From assembly GCF_001741865.1 (NCBI RefSeq), contig NZ_CP017147.1, forward strand, positions 2,099,001-2,163,000: a stretch of 64,000 nt of DNA. Reading direction: 5' to 3'. The stretch comes from Bosea vaviloviae (GTDB lineage: Bacteria; Pseudomonadota; Alphaproteobacteria; Rhizobiales; Beijerinckiaceae). Position 1 is the first letter of the stretch. Every line of letters begins with the position of its first letter. This document shows positions 24,555 through 35,003 of this stretch, piece by piece. Below the pieces are notes generated by a model, which saw only the letters and a list, made by a program, of their open reading frames with translations, had not been told where the DNA came from and did no database searches. A program made the translations under genes and the position numbers.

Positions 24555-24578
24555 AAGCCGGGCTGACGGGCCCGGCTT
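24555..24578 (-). terminator. Rho-independent terminator after the cytochrome c gene
   Basis: On the minus strand a perfect 9-bp stem (aagccgggc / gcccggctt) with a 6-base loop is followed by TTTTGC. It lies 42 nt after the cytochrome c stop, separating that gene from the yej operon. Confidence 0.75.
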
Positions 24579-24619
24579 GGCGCAATCGGAATGAGCGCCG
24601 GATCGACGCCGGCTGAAAC

Positions 24620-25159
24620 TCAGGGCTTCGGCAGCGGCTTGGGCGCGTCGGAGAGCGTGTTCAAATAGGCGATGACGTCGGCGCGCGTGTCGGGCTTGCT
24701 GATGCCGGCGAAGGCCATCGCGGTGCCGGGAACGTAAGCCTTCGGACCCTTCAGGAAGTGATCGAGCCCGTCGGCTTCCCAAACCTTGTCGGTACGGCCC
24801 TTCATTGCGGCCGAGTAGCCGAAGCCGCCGACTGAACCCTCGTTACGGCCGTAGACGTCGTAGAGATGCGGGCCGACCTTGTTGGCGCCGCCCTTCTCGA
24901 AGCTGTGGCAGGCCTTGCAGGCGCCGACGGCCTTCTCGCCCTTGGCCGGGTCGGCCTTGGCGAGGCGTACCGCGATCGGCTCGTCGGCTGCGGGCGCTGC
25001 TGCACCGGCACCTGCGGCGGGTTCCTCGCTCGGCAGGTCGAAACCGGGCACCGCCGGCTTGTGAGGCGCAAAGACGATCCCGGAGATCATGCTGAGCCCC
25101 ATCACCACGAGCAGAGTGGAGAGAACCGCTCCGGCGATCTTGTTGGTTTCGATATCCAT
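24620..25159 (-). CDS. cycM: Membrane-anchored c-type cytochrome (CycM-like)
   Basis: A 179-residue electron carrier. An uncleaved N-terminal anchor (about 8-30, IAGAVLSTLLVVMGLSMISG) and an Ala/Pro/Glu-rich linker (about 40-62) tether a class I cytochrome c domain to the periplasmic face. Heme is bound at CKACH (Cys81, Cys84, His85), with Met148 in GTAMAFAG as sixth ligand. In rhizobia CycM carries electrons from the bc1 complex to the aa3 oxidase; this role is inferred from similarity. ATG 25159 is chosen because the longer frame upstream overlaps kdsB antisense. It is divergent from kdsB and followed by a terminator. Confidence 0.92.
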   Translation of the reverse strand: MDIETNKIAGAVLSTLLVVMGLSMISGIVFAPHKPAVPGFDLPSEEPAAGAGAAAPAADEPIAVRLAKADPAKGEKAVGACKACHSFEKGGANKVGPHLYDVYGRNEGSVGGFGYSAAMKGRTDKVWEADGLDHFLKGPKAYVPGTAMAFAGISKPDTRADVIAYLNTLSDAPKPLPKP

Positions 25160-25357
25160 CGTATCCGAACCCTCGGCCCACCGACGCGATAGCGCGGGAG
25201 GCAAGACAGCGCTTTGGCCGGGGCCTGAAAGCGCCGACACCCGAGCGTTGCTTAACCGCTTTGCGCGCTGCAATGCAACTCGTATAAGCACCCTCCGCTT
25301 TGAGACCTTTTGACGCTTCCCGCCGTGCCCCCTACGGCCCAGCCGAGCCTGCCCCCG

Positions 25358-26101
25358 ATGTCCGACCCGCTGATCCTGATTCCCGCCCGCATGACCGCGA
25401 CCCGCCTGCCCGGCAAGCCGCTGGCCGATATCCATGGCGAGGCGATGATCGTGCATGTCTGGCGCCGCGCCATGGAGGCCGGCATCGGCCCGGTCGCGGT
25501 TGCGACCGACGAGGCGCGCATCGTCGAGGTGATCGAGAAGGCCGGCGGCCGCGCCGTGCTGACCCGCGACGATCATCCCTCGGGCTCGGACCGGATCAAG
25601 GAGGCGGCAGACATCTTGGATCCCCAGGGGCGGCACGATGTCATCGTGAACGTTCAGGGCGACCTGCCCACCATCGATCCGCGCGTGATCGCAGCCTCGG
25701 TCGGGCCGCTCTCGGATTCGGCTGTGGATATCGTGACGCTCGCCGCGATCATCACGCGCGAGGACGAAAAGACCGAGCCCAGCGTCGTCAAGGCGATCGG
25801 CAGCGAGATCGCGCCCGGGCGCATGCGCGCACTCTACTTTACCCGCGCCACCGCGCCGGGCGGGGAGGGGCCGCTTTATCATCACATCGGCCTCTACGCC
25901 TATCGCCGCAAAGCGCTCGACCGCTTCGTCTCGCTGCCGCCCTCAGCCCTGGAGAGGCGCGAGCGGCTGGAGCAGTTGCGCGCCATCGAGGACGGCATGC
26001 GCATCGACATCATCGTCGTTGACGACGTGCCGCTCGGCGTCGATACCCCCCACGATCTGGACCGCGCCCGCGCGATCCTGTCAGCCCGCGCCGGAGCCTA
26101 G
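25358..26101 (+). CDS. kdsB: 3-deoxy-manno-octulosonate cytidylyltransferase
   Basis: A 247-residue cytosolic enzyme making CMP-Kdo from CTP and Kdo for lipopolysaccharide core synthesis. Marks: [20 protein letters not shown] (nucleotide-binding P-loop-like start), [54 protein letters not shown] and [15 protein letters not shown] 25358 gives the family's normal N-terminus; the frame upstream to 25310 begins with a TTG. It is 6 nt before pheA, so cotranscription is likely, an arrangement I associate with Rhizobiales. Confidence 0.96.
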   Translation: MSDPLILIPARMTATRLPGKPLADIHGEAMIVHVWRRAMEAGIGPVAVATDEARIVEVIEKAGGRAVLTRDDHPSGSDRIKEAADILDPQGRHDVIVNVQGDLPTIDPRVIAASVGPLSDSAVDIVTLAAIITREDEKTEPSVVKAIGSEIAPGRMRALYFTRATAPGGEGPLYHHIGLYAYRRKALDRFVSLPPSALERRERLEQLRAIEDGMRIDIIVVDDVPLGVDTPHDLDRARAILSARAGA

Positions 26102-26107
26102 AGTTTC

Positions 26108-26962
26108 ATGCCTGTTATCGTGTCCTATCAGGGCGAACCCGGCGCCTTCTCGTCGCAGGCGGCCCTGCAGGCCTTTCCCGATTGCGAATTGCTGCCTTGC
26201 GCGACCTTCGAGGACGCGTTGGCGGCGGTCAGCGACGGCACGGCGCGCTACGGCATGATCCCGATCGATAATTCGATCGCCGGCCGCGTCGCCGACATCC
26301 ACCATCTGCTGCCGCGTTCGGGGCTGCACATCATCGGCGAGCACTTCCTGCCGATCCGCTTCCATCTGATGGCGCTCAAGGGCGCGACGCTGGCCACGTT
26401 GAAGACGGTGCAGAGCCATATTCACGCGCTCGGCCAGTGCCGCAAGATGATCCGCAAGCTCGGCCTCAAGGCCGAGGTCGCGGCCGATACGGCGGGCTCC
26501 GCCCGGCAGGTCGCCGAGGCAGGCGACCTGACGCGTGCCGCGATTTCGCCGCGCATCGCCGCCGAGGTTTACGGGCTCGATATCCTGATGGAGGATATCG
26601 AGGACGAGAAGCACAACACCACGCGCTTCGTGATCCTGTCGAAATATCCGGAATTCGCCCGCCAGGGCCCGGCGAAGACCGTGACGACCCTGGTCTTCCG
26701 CGTCCGTAACATCCCGGCTGCGCTCTACAAGGCGCTCGGCGGTTTCGCGACGAACGGCATCAACATGACCAAGCTCGAGAGCTACATGGTCGATGGGCAT
26801 TTCTCCGCGACGATGTTCTACCTCGATGTCGAGGGCCATCCGGACGACCCGCATCTGAAGCGGGCGCTGCAGGAGCTGGAGTATTTCTCGAAGGAGATGA
26901 AGATCCTGGGCGTCTACCCGGCGCATGCCTTCCGGGAGAGTTTCGCGGAGGCGGGCGAGTAA
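26108..26962 (+). CDS. pheA: Prephenate dehydratase
   Basis: A 284-residue enzyme converting prephenate to phenylpyruvate in phenylalanine synthesis. The catalytic domain occupies about 1-180 with YQGEPGAFSSQAAL, IPIDNSIAGRV, HFLPIRFHLMAL and the catalytic TTRF motif (171-174). An ACT regulatory domain follows (about 195-270: VRNIPAALYKALGGFATNGI, NMTKLESYMVDG), giving phenylalanine feedback. It has no chorismate mutase domain, so it is the monofunctional type. It follows kdsB by 6 nt and ends just before a strong hairpin shared with the convergent nudC. Confidence 0.96.
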   Translation: MPVIVSYQGEPGAFSSQAALQAFPDCELLPCATFEDALAAVSDGTARYGMIPIDNSIAGRVADIHHLLPRSGLHIIGEHFLPIRFHLMALKGATLATLKTVQSHIHALGQCRKMIRKLGLKAEVAADTAGSARQVAEAGDLTRAAISPRIAAEVYGLDILMEDIEDEKHNTTRFVILSKYPEFARQGPAKTVTTLVFRVRNIPAALYKALGGFATNGINMTKLESYMVDGHFSATMFYLDVEGHPDDPHLKRALQELEYFSKEMKILGVYPAHAFRESFAEAGE

Positions 26963-26966
26963 GAAA

Positions 26967-27014
26967 GCGAGTGGCGAATGGCGAATAGCGAGAGGGGCGT
27001 CATTCGCCACTCGC
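26967..27014. terminator. Bidirectional hairpin between pheA and nudC
   Basis: A perfect 14-bp inverted repeat (gcgagtggcgaatg, 26967-26980, with its complement 27001-27014) and a 20-base loop, starting 4 nt after the pheA stop and reaching the nudC stop. The repeated gcgaat and gcgagt words suggest an expanded element. There is no T-run. Confidence 0.65.
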
Positions 27015-27979
27015 TACTCGCTATTCACCTCTTCCCCCTCCACCGCCCAGGCCCTGAGGATCGTGTTGGCGATCGCCAGGTGCTGGGGGCTGGTGAAGCC
27101 TTCGGGATGGTTGCCTTCCAGCATCTGCAGAGCCTCGGCCCGCGAGAACCAACGCCCGGCCTCCAACTCCATGCCGTCGAGCACGATGTCGTCGTTGAGG
27201 GCCTCGACCAGACAGCCGATCATCAGTGAGCCGGGAAACGGCCAGGGCTGCGAGGCGATGTAGCGCACCGTGCCGGTGCGCAGGCCGGCCTCCTCCCAGG
27301 TCTCGCGGCGCACCGCATCCTCGAAGGTCTCGCCCGGCTCGATGAAACCGGCGATGCAGGAATACATACCCGGCGCGAAGCGGGCCTGCCGCGCCAGCAG
27401 GCATTTGTCGCCGCGCGTAGCGAGCATGATCACGACCGGGTCGGTGCGCGGGAAATGCTGCGCGCCGCAAGCCGTGCAGTGCCGCTTCCAGCCGGCCGAG
27501 CCGAGTTCGCTTGGGCCGCCGCATTGCGCGCAGAAGCGGTGGCGCGCATGCCAATCGAGCAGCGCCTTGCCTTCGCCGAGCGGGCCGAGCTCATGGGCGG
27601 GCACGAGCCGCTTCAGCGCGACCGAACGCAGATCGCTCAGCAGCACTTCAGGCCGTTCGCGCAAGGGCTCGGCCAGCGCCTTGTCGATCAACCGCGCGAA
27701 GCGCGGCGCGCCGTCAGGGTCGAGCCCGAGAAAGGCCTCCTCCAGCCCGGCGCCGAGCAATTCGGTCTCGCCATGGCTGAACCAGACCGACAGCGCCTCG
27801 CCCTCGAGCCGCTTCAGCACCGGCGTCTCGCCCGCGAGCACGGCCAGCCGCGTATCGGAGCGATGGCGCAGGGCCGCGATCGCATCGGGCTTGTCGCGCA
27901 GATCGGCCCGGCGATCGAGATGGCTGGTGGCGAAGCCGGTCTGGGCCGAGCGTTCGCGGCGGTTGGAAGCATCGTTCAT
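27014..27979 (-). CDS. nudC: NAD+ diphosphatase (NADH pyrophosphatase)
   Basis: A 321-residue Nudix hydrolase cleaving NAD(H), or NAD caps on RNA, into NMN and AMP. The N-terminal domain is followed by a zinc ribbon (FCAQCGG and HCTACGAQHFPR), then the Nudix box GFIEPGETFEDAVRRETWEE plus AGL, and the NudC-specific SQPWPFPGSLM. All catalytic Glu residues of the box are present. It is convergent with pheA. The start at ATG 27979 has no close competitor. Confidence 0.94.
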   Translation of the reverse strand: MNDASNRRERSAQTGFATSHLDRRADLRDKPDAIAALRHRSDTRLAVLAGETPVLKRLEGEALSVWFSHGETELLGAGLEEAFLGLDPDGAPRFARLIDKALAEPLRERPEVLLSDLRSVALKRLVPAHELGPLGEGKALLDWHARHRFCAQCGGPSELGSAGWKRHCTACGAQHFPRTDPVVIMLATRGDKCLLARQARFAPGMYSCIAGFIEPGETFEDAVRRETWEEAGLRTGTVRYIASQPWPFPGSLMIGCLVEALNDDIVLDGMELEAGRWFSRAEALQMLEGNHPEGFTSPQHLAIANTILRAWAVEGEEVNSE

Positions 27980-28017
27980 GGCTTCCGTCCTAGCTGCTCC
28001 TCACGGGGCCACGCAAG

Positions 28018-28051
28018 CACGCTTCACGAAAGCAGGCACGCTTCACGAAAG
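28018..28051. repeat. Tandem duplication (19 bp) at the stop of mmsB
   Basis: cacgcttcacgaaagcagg at 28018-28036 is followed by cacgcttcacgaaagg from 28037. The second copy contains the mmsB stop codon (28043-28045, minus strand), so the gene end has been duplicated into the gap before nudC. Confidence 0.85.
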
Positions 28052-28930
28052 GTTGCGTCCCCGCAGCAGATGGATGATGGCCGAGAAATCCGCGCCGCCT
28101 TCGCCCCAGGCATTGTGGATGCCGTAGAGCTGTGCGGCTGCCGCCCCGAGCGGCGTCGAGGCGCCCGCGGCTTGCGCGGCTTCCTGCGAGAGTTTCAGGT
28201 CCTTGAGCATCAGAGCGGAAGCGAAGCCGGGCTTGTACTCGTTGTTGGCCGGCGAGGTCGGCACCGGGCCCGGCACCGGGCAATAGGTCGTCAGCGACCA
28301 GCATTGGCCCGAGGAGGTCGAGGCGACATCGAACAGCGCCTGATGCGAGAGCCCGAGCTTCTCGGCCAGGACGAAGGCCTCCGAGACGCCGATCATCGAG
28401 ATGCCCAGGATCATGTTGTTGCAGATCTTGGCGGCCTGTCCGTTGCCGGCATCGCCGCAATGCACGATGCGCCGGCCCATTGCCTTGAGGATGGGTTCGC
28501 CCAGCGCAAAAGCATCATTCGCGCCGCCGACCATGAAGGTCAGGGTCGCGCCCTTGGCCCCTCCGACGCCGCCCGAGACCGGGGCGTCGAGCGAGAGGCA
28601 GCCGCGCTCGGCCGCCAGCGCATGCGCCTTGCGGGCGCTCTCGACATCGATGGTCGAGGAATCGATCAGCAGCGCGCCCGGCTTCACCGAGGACAGGATA
28701 TCGGCCCAGACGGAGAGCACATGCTTGCCGGCCGGCAGCATGGTGATGACGATGTCGGCCTCCGCGACCGCCTCCTTGGCCGAACCGGCGATCCCGACGC
28801 CGAGCTCGGCGGCGGCGTCCTTGGAGGTCTGTGCCAGATCGAAGGCGCTGACCATATGCCCCGCCTTGACGAGGTTGCCGGCCATGGGGCCGCCCATATT
28901 GCCGAGGCCGATGAAGGCGATGCTGGTCAT
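28043..28930 (-). CDS. mmsB: 3-hydroxyisobutyrate dehydrogenase
   Basis: A 295-residue NAD-dependent enzyme of valine breakdown that oxidises 3-hydroxyisobutyrate to methylmalonate semialdehyde. Rossmann motif IAFIGLGNMGGPMAGNLVKA, then ITMLPAGKHV, IDSSTIDVESAR, the substrate motif DAPVSGGVGGAKGATLTFMV, and GQAAKICNNMILG with the catalytic Lys. Same strand as isobutyryl-CoA dehydrogenase and mmsA, which make and use neighbouring intermediates. The gap before it carries a Rhizobiales-type repeat. The assignment within the beta-hydroxyacid family rests on both motifs and context. Confidence 0.95.
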   Translation of the reverse strand: MTSIAFIGLGNMGGPMAGNLVKAGHMVSAFDLAQTSKDAAAELGVGIAGSAKEAVAEADIVITMLPAGKHVLSVWADILSSVKPGALLIDSSTIDVESARKAHALAAERGCLSLDAPVSGGVGGAKGATLTFMVGGANDAFALGEPILKAMGRRIVHCGDAGNGQAAKICNNMILGISMIGVSEAFVLAEKLGLSHQALFDVASTSSGQCWSLTTYCPVPGPVPTSPANNEYKPGFASALMLKDLKLSQEAAQAAGASTPLGAAAAQLYGIHNAWGEGGADFSAIIHLLRGRNLS

Positions 28931-28956
28931 GTGCGTGTCCTCTCGTCGTTCTTGGT

Positions 28957-29060
28957 GTCATCCTGGGCTGCGCGAAGAGCGGACCCAGGATCGTCATCAG
29001 AAAAAGGCGCCTTCTCGTCTTACGATCCCCGATCGCCGGTCGGCGTCCGGGATGACGCCT
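28957..29060. repeat. Intergenic inverted-repeat element (family D)
   Basis: The segment tcatcctgggctgcgcgaag continues to cggacccaggatcg, with an 8-bp stem (28960-28967 with 28984-28991). A second part has tacgatccccgat and ccgggatgacgcc words. It fills the gap between mmsB and the acyl-CoA dehydrogenase gene and resembles dispersed repeats seen in related genomes. Only one copy was noticed here. Confidence 0.5.
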
Positions 29061-29066
29061 TCGGCG

Positions 29067-30254
29067 TCAATTCCCCTTCGCGCGCCCGACCAGCCCGCGC
29101 GCCACGATCATCCGCATCACCTCATTGGTTCCTTCGAGGATCTGGTGGACCCTGAGGTCGCGCACGATCTTCTCGATGCCGTAATCGGCGAGATAGCCAT
29201 AGCCGCCATGGATCTGCAGCGCCTGATTGGCGACCTCGAAGCCGGTGTCGGTAGCGACCCGCTTGGCCATGGCGCAGAGTTTCGTCGCGTCCGGCGCCTT
29301 GGCGTCGAGCGAGGCAGCTGCCCGCCAGAGAAAGGTCCGCGCCGCTTCCAGTTCGGTCGCCATGTCGGCAAGCTTGAACTGCAGCGCCTGGAAATCAGCG
29401 ATGCGGGAACCGAAGGCTTTGCGCTCCTGTGCATAGGCCAGCGCCTTGTCGAGCGCCCCTTGTGCCCCGCCGATCGAGCAGGCGCCGATATTGAGCCGGC
29501 CACCATCGAGCCCGGCCATCGCGATCTTGAAGCCGATGCCTTCTGGCCCGAGCCGGTTGGCGACGGGAATGCGGCAATTCTCGAAGATCACGGCCCGTGT
29601 CGGCTGCGCGTTCCAGCCCATCTTCTTCTCATTGGCCCCAAAGGAGAGGCCGGGCGTGCCCTTCTCGACGATGACGGTCGAGATGCCCGAGGGGCCAGCC
29701 TCGCCGGTGCGCGCCATCACGACATAGATGTCGGAGACGCCGGCGCCCGAGATGAACTGTTTTTGCCCGTCGAGCACGTAATGATCGCCGTCTCGAACCG
29801 CCCTGGTCTTCAGGGCGGCTGCGTCCGAACCGGCGCCGGGCTCGGTCAGGCAATAGCTCGCCAGATGCTCCATCGTGCACAGCTTCGGCAGGAAGCTCTT
29901 GCGCTGCTCGTCGGAGCCGTAGCGGTCGATCATCCAGGCGCACATATTGTGGATCGAAATGAAGGCCGCCACCGTCGGGCAGCCCGTCGAGAGCGCCTCG
30001 AAGATCAGCGCGGCATCCAGCCGTGAGAGGCCGGAGCCGCCGACATCCTCATTGATGTAGATGCCGCCCATGCCGAGCGCCGCGGCGGCGCGCATCTCCT
30101 CGACCGGGAAATGCTTCTCCTCATCCCAGCGCATGGCGTTGGGGGCCAGCGTGTCGGCGGCGAAGCCAAGCGCCATCTCCTGGATGGCGATCTGGTCTTC
30201 GGTGAGCGAGAACGGCGTCAAGGCTGGCGCTCCTGGAGGCTGGGCGGTTTCCAT
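29067..30254 (-). CDS. Isobutyryl-CoA dehydrogenase-type acyl-CoA dehydrogenase
   Basis: A 395-residue FAD enzyme. Context and motifs place it in valine catabolism (isobutyryl-CoA to methacrylyl-CoA). Marks: [19 protein letters not shown] (FAD/substrate region), [58 protein letters not shown] and [15 protein letters not shown], where the Glu-Gly-Thr segment is near the FAD. The position between mmsA and mmsB supports the branched-chain role, but other short branched acyl-CoAs are possible. Its start is overlapped by the secreted-protein gene upstream; GGAG lies before ATG 30254. Confidence 0.92.
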   Translation of the reverse strand: METAQPPGAPALTPFSLTEDQIAIQEMALGFAADTLAPNAMRWDEEKHFPVEEMRAAAALGMGGIYINEDVGGSGLSRLDAALIFEALSTGCPTVAAFISIHNMCAWMIDRYGSDEQRKSFLPKLCTMEHLASYCLTEPGAGSDAAALKTRAVRDGDHYVLDGQKQFISGAGVSDIYVVMARTGEAGPSGISTVIVEKGTPGLSFGANEKKMGWNAQPTRAVIFENCRIPVANRLGPEGIGFKIAMAGLDGGRLNIGACSIGGAQGALDKALAYAQERKAFGSRIADFQALQFKLADMATELEAARTFLWRAAASLDAKAPDATKLCAMAKRVATDTGFEVANQALQIHGGYGYLADYGIEKIVRDLRVHQILEGTNEVMRMIVARGLVGRAKGN

Positions 30255-30787
30255 GGCGTGTCTCCGGGCTGCAGGCTCCTGCGTTGCGGAAGCGCGCCTT
30301 CATATTGCGCCGCGCGCCTCCTATGCGGAGAGCGCGGCGAGGCCAGGGGGACGAAATCCCTGATGTCGGGGCTTTCGCCGGGGCGGCCGACGAAGACCCG
30401 CGGGCCGCCCTCGATGACGACGACATCGCCATAGGCGAGCTGGCCGTCACTGAGGAAGGTTTCGATCGTGGCCGGCGGCTGCTTCGCCACGGCGTTGCGC
30501 GCGGCTAGCAGGCGGGCGGCCTCGAGCATCTGCGCCCGTTCGCGCTCTGCCCGCATTTGCGCGAGCAGCGCGCGCTGGCGCGAAATCTCGACGGCGTCCT
30601 GCCAGAGCCTGCGGCAGGCGATGGTCTCGGGCTCGCTCAGCGGCGCCTGGGCGGTCCTGCCCGGCGTGCAGCGGCTCACATCGGAGGCGACGACGGCCGG
30701 ACCATCGAAGTCCGGCTGTGCCATGGCGTCAGGCGCGCAGCACAGGAAGACGAGCATCATCGTCTGAACCTGTGGCAATCGCGTCAT
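30218..30787 (-). CDS. Secreted hypothetical protein between mmsA and the acyl-CoA dehydrogenase
   Basis: A 189-residue protein with a likely signal peptide ([24 protein letters not shown] cleavage). A Cys pair (SRCTPG, IACRRLW), a long Arg/Glu/Ala helix ([20 protein letters not shown]) and a short beta-like stretch ([19 protein letters not shown]) follow. I do not recognise it. It begins 20 nt after the mmsA stop and its last 37 bases overlap the next gene. A periplasmic protein inside a valine-degradation run is unexpected; cotranscription may be incidental. Confidence 0.65.
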   Translation of the reverse strand: MTRLPQVQTMMLVFLCCAPDAMAQPDFDGPAVVASDVSRCTPGRTAQAPLSEPETIACRRLWQDAVEISRQRALLAQMRAERERAQMLEAARLLAARNAVAKQPPATIETFLSDGQLAYGDVVVIEGGPRVFVGRPGESPDIRDFVPLASPRSPHRRRAAQYEGALPQRRSLQPGDTPWKPPSLQERQP

Positions 30788-30807
30788 CGCCGCCTCCGCG
30801 CGCCCGC

Positions 30808-32304
<1,497 letters not shown>

Positions 32305-32429
32305 CGCGCCCTCCCTACGAATGGTGATGTCCTGAGACCGGTGCTACCCCTACCATTCTCGTTTGCGCACGGCTATAGCGACGATGGATAGGATGTCGTG
32401 CGGAAAAGCGAATATCGGGGAGAGCGCCT

Positions 32430-33371
32430 TTGGAGCGGTTCGACTGGGATGATCTGCGCTTCTTCCTGGCGGTTGCGCGCTCGGGCCGTTTGACGGCGGC
32501 GGCGCGCCGGCTCGGGGCCGACCACGCCACGGTCTCGCGTCGCATCACCTCGCTGGAGGAAGCGCTCAAGGCCAAGCTCTTCGAGCGCCGGCCGCAGGGC
32601 TATACGCTCACCGCTCATGGCGAGCGGCTCCTGGCCAAGGCCGAGAGCATGGAGACCGAGGCTCTGGCGATCCAGAGCGATATCGGCGGCGCCGACATGG
32701 CGCTCGCCGGCACAGTCCGGATCGGCGCGCCCGACGGCTTCGGCACCACCTTCCTGGCGCCGCGCCTGGCCAAGCTGGCGAGCGCCTATCCCGGCCTCGA
32801 GATCCAGCTCATCGCCATGCCGCGCCTGCTTTCGCTGTCGAAGCGCGAGGCCGATGTCGCAATCACGCTCGCCCCGCCCAAGGAGGGCAAGGTCGTCGCG
32901 CGCAAGCTCTCCGACTACCGGCTCGGGCTTTATGCTGCGCGCGAATATCTCGACGCGATGCCGAAGGTCGAGAAACCGGAAGACCTCTTCGATCACCGCA
33001 TCGTTGGCTATATCGACGATCTCATCTTCACGCCTGAGCTCGACTATCTCGACGAGGTCGCCAAGGGCCTGCGCGCCCAGGTCCAGAGCTCGAGCGTGCT
33101 GGCGCAGATGAACGCGGTCGTCGCCGGAGCCGGCATCGGCGTGATCCACCATTTCATGGCCGAAGGCGAGCCGCGTCTCGTGCCGGTTCTGCCCGAGACG
33201 GTCTCGATCACACGGTCCTTCTGGCTCCTGGTCCATGCCGATCTGAAGGATGTCGCCCGCGTCCGCGCCATCGTCGATTTCGTCGTGCGCGAGGCGAAGG
33301 CATCGCGGGCTCTGCTGATGGGCGAACAGCCTGCCGTTGCGGCGCCGCGCCCGGCCTTGGTCGAGGGATAG
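32430..33371 (+). CDS. LysR-family regulator divergent from mmsA
   Basis: A 313-residue regulator. The N-terminal winged helix (DWDDLRFFLAVARSGRLTAA, LGADHATVSRRITSLEEAL, FERRPQGYTLTAHGERLL) is followed by a periplasmic-binding-like effector domain from about 90. The start is TTG 32430 (GGGGAGAG upstream), since no ATG is available; the preceding residues would not fit the family. LysR genes usually control the divergent unit, so activation of the valine genes by a catabolite is likely but inferred. Its stop lies in the first unit of a tandem repeat. Confidence 0.9.
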   Translation: MERFDWDDLRFFLAVARSGRLTAAARRLGADHATVSRRITSLEEALKAKLFERRPQGYTLTAHGERLLAKAESMETEALAIQSDIGGADMALAGTVRIGAPDGFGTTFLAPRLAKLASAYPGLEIQLIAMPRLLSLSKREADVAITLAPPKEGKVVARKLSDYRLGLYAAREYLDAMPKVEKPEDLFDHRIVGYIDDLIFTPELDYLDEVAKGLRAQVQSSSVLAQMNAVVAGAGIGVIHHFMAEGEPRLVPVLPETVSITRSFWLLVHADLKDVARVRAIVDFVVREAKASRALLMGEQPAVAAPRPALVEG

Positions 33372-33445
33372 GCGTGGGTCGAAAGGATAGGCTTGGGTCG
33401 AGGGATAGGCTTGGGTCGAAGGATAGGCTTGGGTCGAGGGATAGG
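33358..33445. repeat. Tandem repeat, five 17-19 bp units, over the lysR stop
   Basis: Units of the form tgggtcgagggataggct occur at 33358, 33375, 33394, 33412 and 33430, differing by one or two bases (ggg, aaagg or aagg variants). The lysR stop codon (33369-33371) is in the first unit; the other four are in the convergent gap before the GGDEF gene. Confidence 0.9.
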
Positions 33446-33471
33446 ATCTCGGCTTTCGCAAGACCCGATCG

Positions 33472-34776
33472 TCAGGCGGCGGCAAGGCAGACCCGGTTCC
33501 GGCCTTGCTGCTTTGCCGCGTAGAGCGCCTGGTCTGCGCTGCGCAGGCAATGATCGAAACTATCCTCCGGATCGGCCTCCGCAACGCCGATCGAGGCTGT
33601 GACGGAGATCGTCTCGGCCCCGACCTGCAAGGTTGCGTGCGAGATATCCAGCCGGAGGTGATCGCTGAAGCGCATCGCGGCGGCCGGGTTCATTCCGGGA
33701 AACAGGATGACGAACTCCTCGCCGCCGAGGCGGGCAAGCAGGTTGCCGGTGCCTTCGACCGCATCCTTCAGGCAACGGGCGACCAATTCGAGCACGCGGT
33801 CGCCGATGTCATGGCCGTGCGTGTCGTTGAGCTGCTTGAAGTGGTCGATATCGAGAACCGCGACCGTGCTTGAAGGGCGCGCCTGCACGGTCTTGATGAG
33901 CTTCGGGCCGTTCTCGAAGAAATGGCGGCGGTTGAAGAGCCCGGTGAGATAGTCGCGGGACGCCAGCTCCTGCAGCTGTTTCAGCTGCAGGAGCGTGTCC
34001 GCATTGTTCGCGATCCGGCATTGCAGCTCTTCAGGCATGAATGGCCGCGAAATGAAGTCGTTGGCTCCCGCTTTCAGGAAACCGGCGGAGACGGCGATGT
34101 CGGTCGTCGAAGAAACCCCGATCACGCGCAGCTTGTCCGGTCCGACCAGGCGGCGGATTTTGCGCGTCAGCTCGTATCCGTTGATATCCGGCATATTGTA
34201 GTCGGAGACGACGATCTGGATGTCGGGATTGGCCTCCAGCAGCGCCAATGCCTCCGTGCCGGACCCGGCTTCGATGACCGAATATTGCTGCACCGCCAGC
34301 ATCCTGGCGAGGTGCTTGCGTGCAGTCGTCACGTCGTCGACGACGAGGATGCGCATCTCGCGGTTGGACAAGGCGCGCTTGACCGCGGTTACCAGCGTGT
34401 CGAGCGCGAACTCGTTGTTCTTCAGGACATAGTCGATGACGTCGCGCTCCATGATCCGGCTGCGCGTCTGCAGGTCGAAGCTCCCCGTGAAGACGATGGT
34501 CGGGATGCCGCGTTGGACCGTGAAGTCGATCGCTTCACCGTCGGGCGCGTCCGGCAGGTTCAGGTCGACCACAGCGATGCCGTAGGCTTCCGGCTCTTCA
34601 GTGACGACCTCGTGCAGCTCGTTCAGCGAAGCGCAGGAGACGATGGGTAGGCCGATCTCCTCGGCGAGGAGCTTGCGCAGCGCCTTCGCGAAGGTCTTCG
34701 AATCCTCGACGATGAGAATCTTCCTGATATCGGCGATCGGCTCGGATCTGCGACGAACAGCAGCGCGGTACTTCAT
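33472..34776 (-). CDS. Response regulator with two REC domains and GGDEF (diguanylate cyclase)
   Basis: A 434-residue cytosolic c-di-GMP synthase. REC1 (about 18-130) has phospho-acceptor Asp71 (AVVDLNLPD). REC2 (about 142-255) has Asp192 (VSDYNMPD), but Arg244 stands where the conserved Lys normally sits (FISRPF). The GGDEF domain (about 275-434) has the active motif GGEEF (351-355) and FNRRHFFENG/DIDHFKQLND. No RxxD inhibitory site is visible before GGEEF, so product inhibition may be lacking. The layout matches PleD, but the first REC keeps all residues. No histidine kinase is adjacent. Confidence 0.93.
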   Translation of the reverse strand: MKYRAAVRRRSEPIADIRKILIVEDSKTFAKALRKLLAEEIGLPIVSCASLNELHEVVTEEPEAYGIAVVDLNLPDAPDGEAIDFTVQRGIPTIVFTGSFDLQTRSRIMERDVIDYVLKNNEFALDTLVTAVKRALSNREMRILVVDDVTTARKHLARMLAVQQYSVIEAGSGTEALALLEANPDIQIVVSDYNMPDINGYELTRKIRRLVGPDKLRVIGVSSTTDIAVSAGFLKAGANDFISRPFMPEELQCRIANNADTLLQLKQLQELASRDYLTGLFNRRHFFENGPKLIKTVQARPSSTVAVLDIDHFKQLNDTHGHDIGDRVLELVARCLKDAVEGTGNLLARLGGEEFVILFPGMNPAAAMRFSDHLRLDISHATLQVGAETISVTASIGVAEADPEDSFDHCLRSADQALYAAKQQGRNRVCLAAA

Positions 34777-35003
34777 CGGCGCAGAATCCTTACGACGCGT
34801 ACTGGCAACTCGCCATGGTTCGTGGCGGCATGCCAGGTCGGTTGTCCAGGCAGGAGGGCGCTACCCTGCTGCTCCGGTCGAAACTGGCCAACCTGGGTAA
34901 AGGTCGTATTAACCTGTGGTTGCGGGCCGCAATTGTTTCACCTGCCGGGACGCTTCGACAGGATGAGGCCGGTTCGGGCGGTGTCGAGCGGTCGGGGCCT
35001 CCG

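Noticed and set aside
33358..33445. Possible CRISPR-like array
   Set aside because: Units are contiguous without spacers and lie over a stop codon; no cas genes are present. It is a simple tandem repeat.
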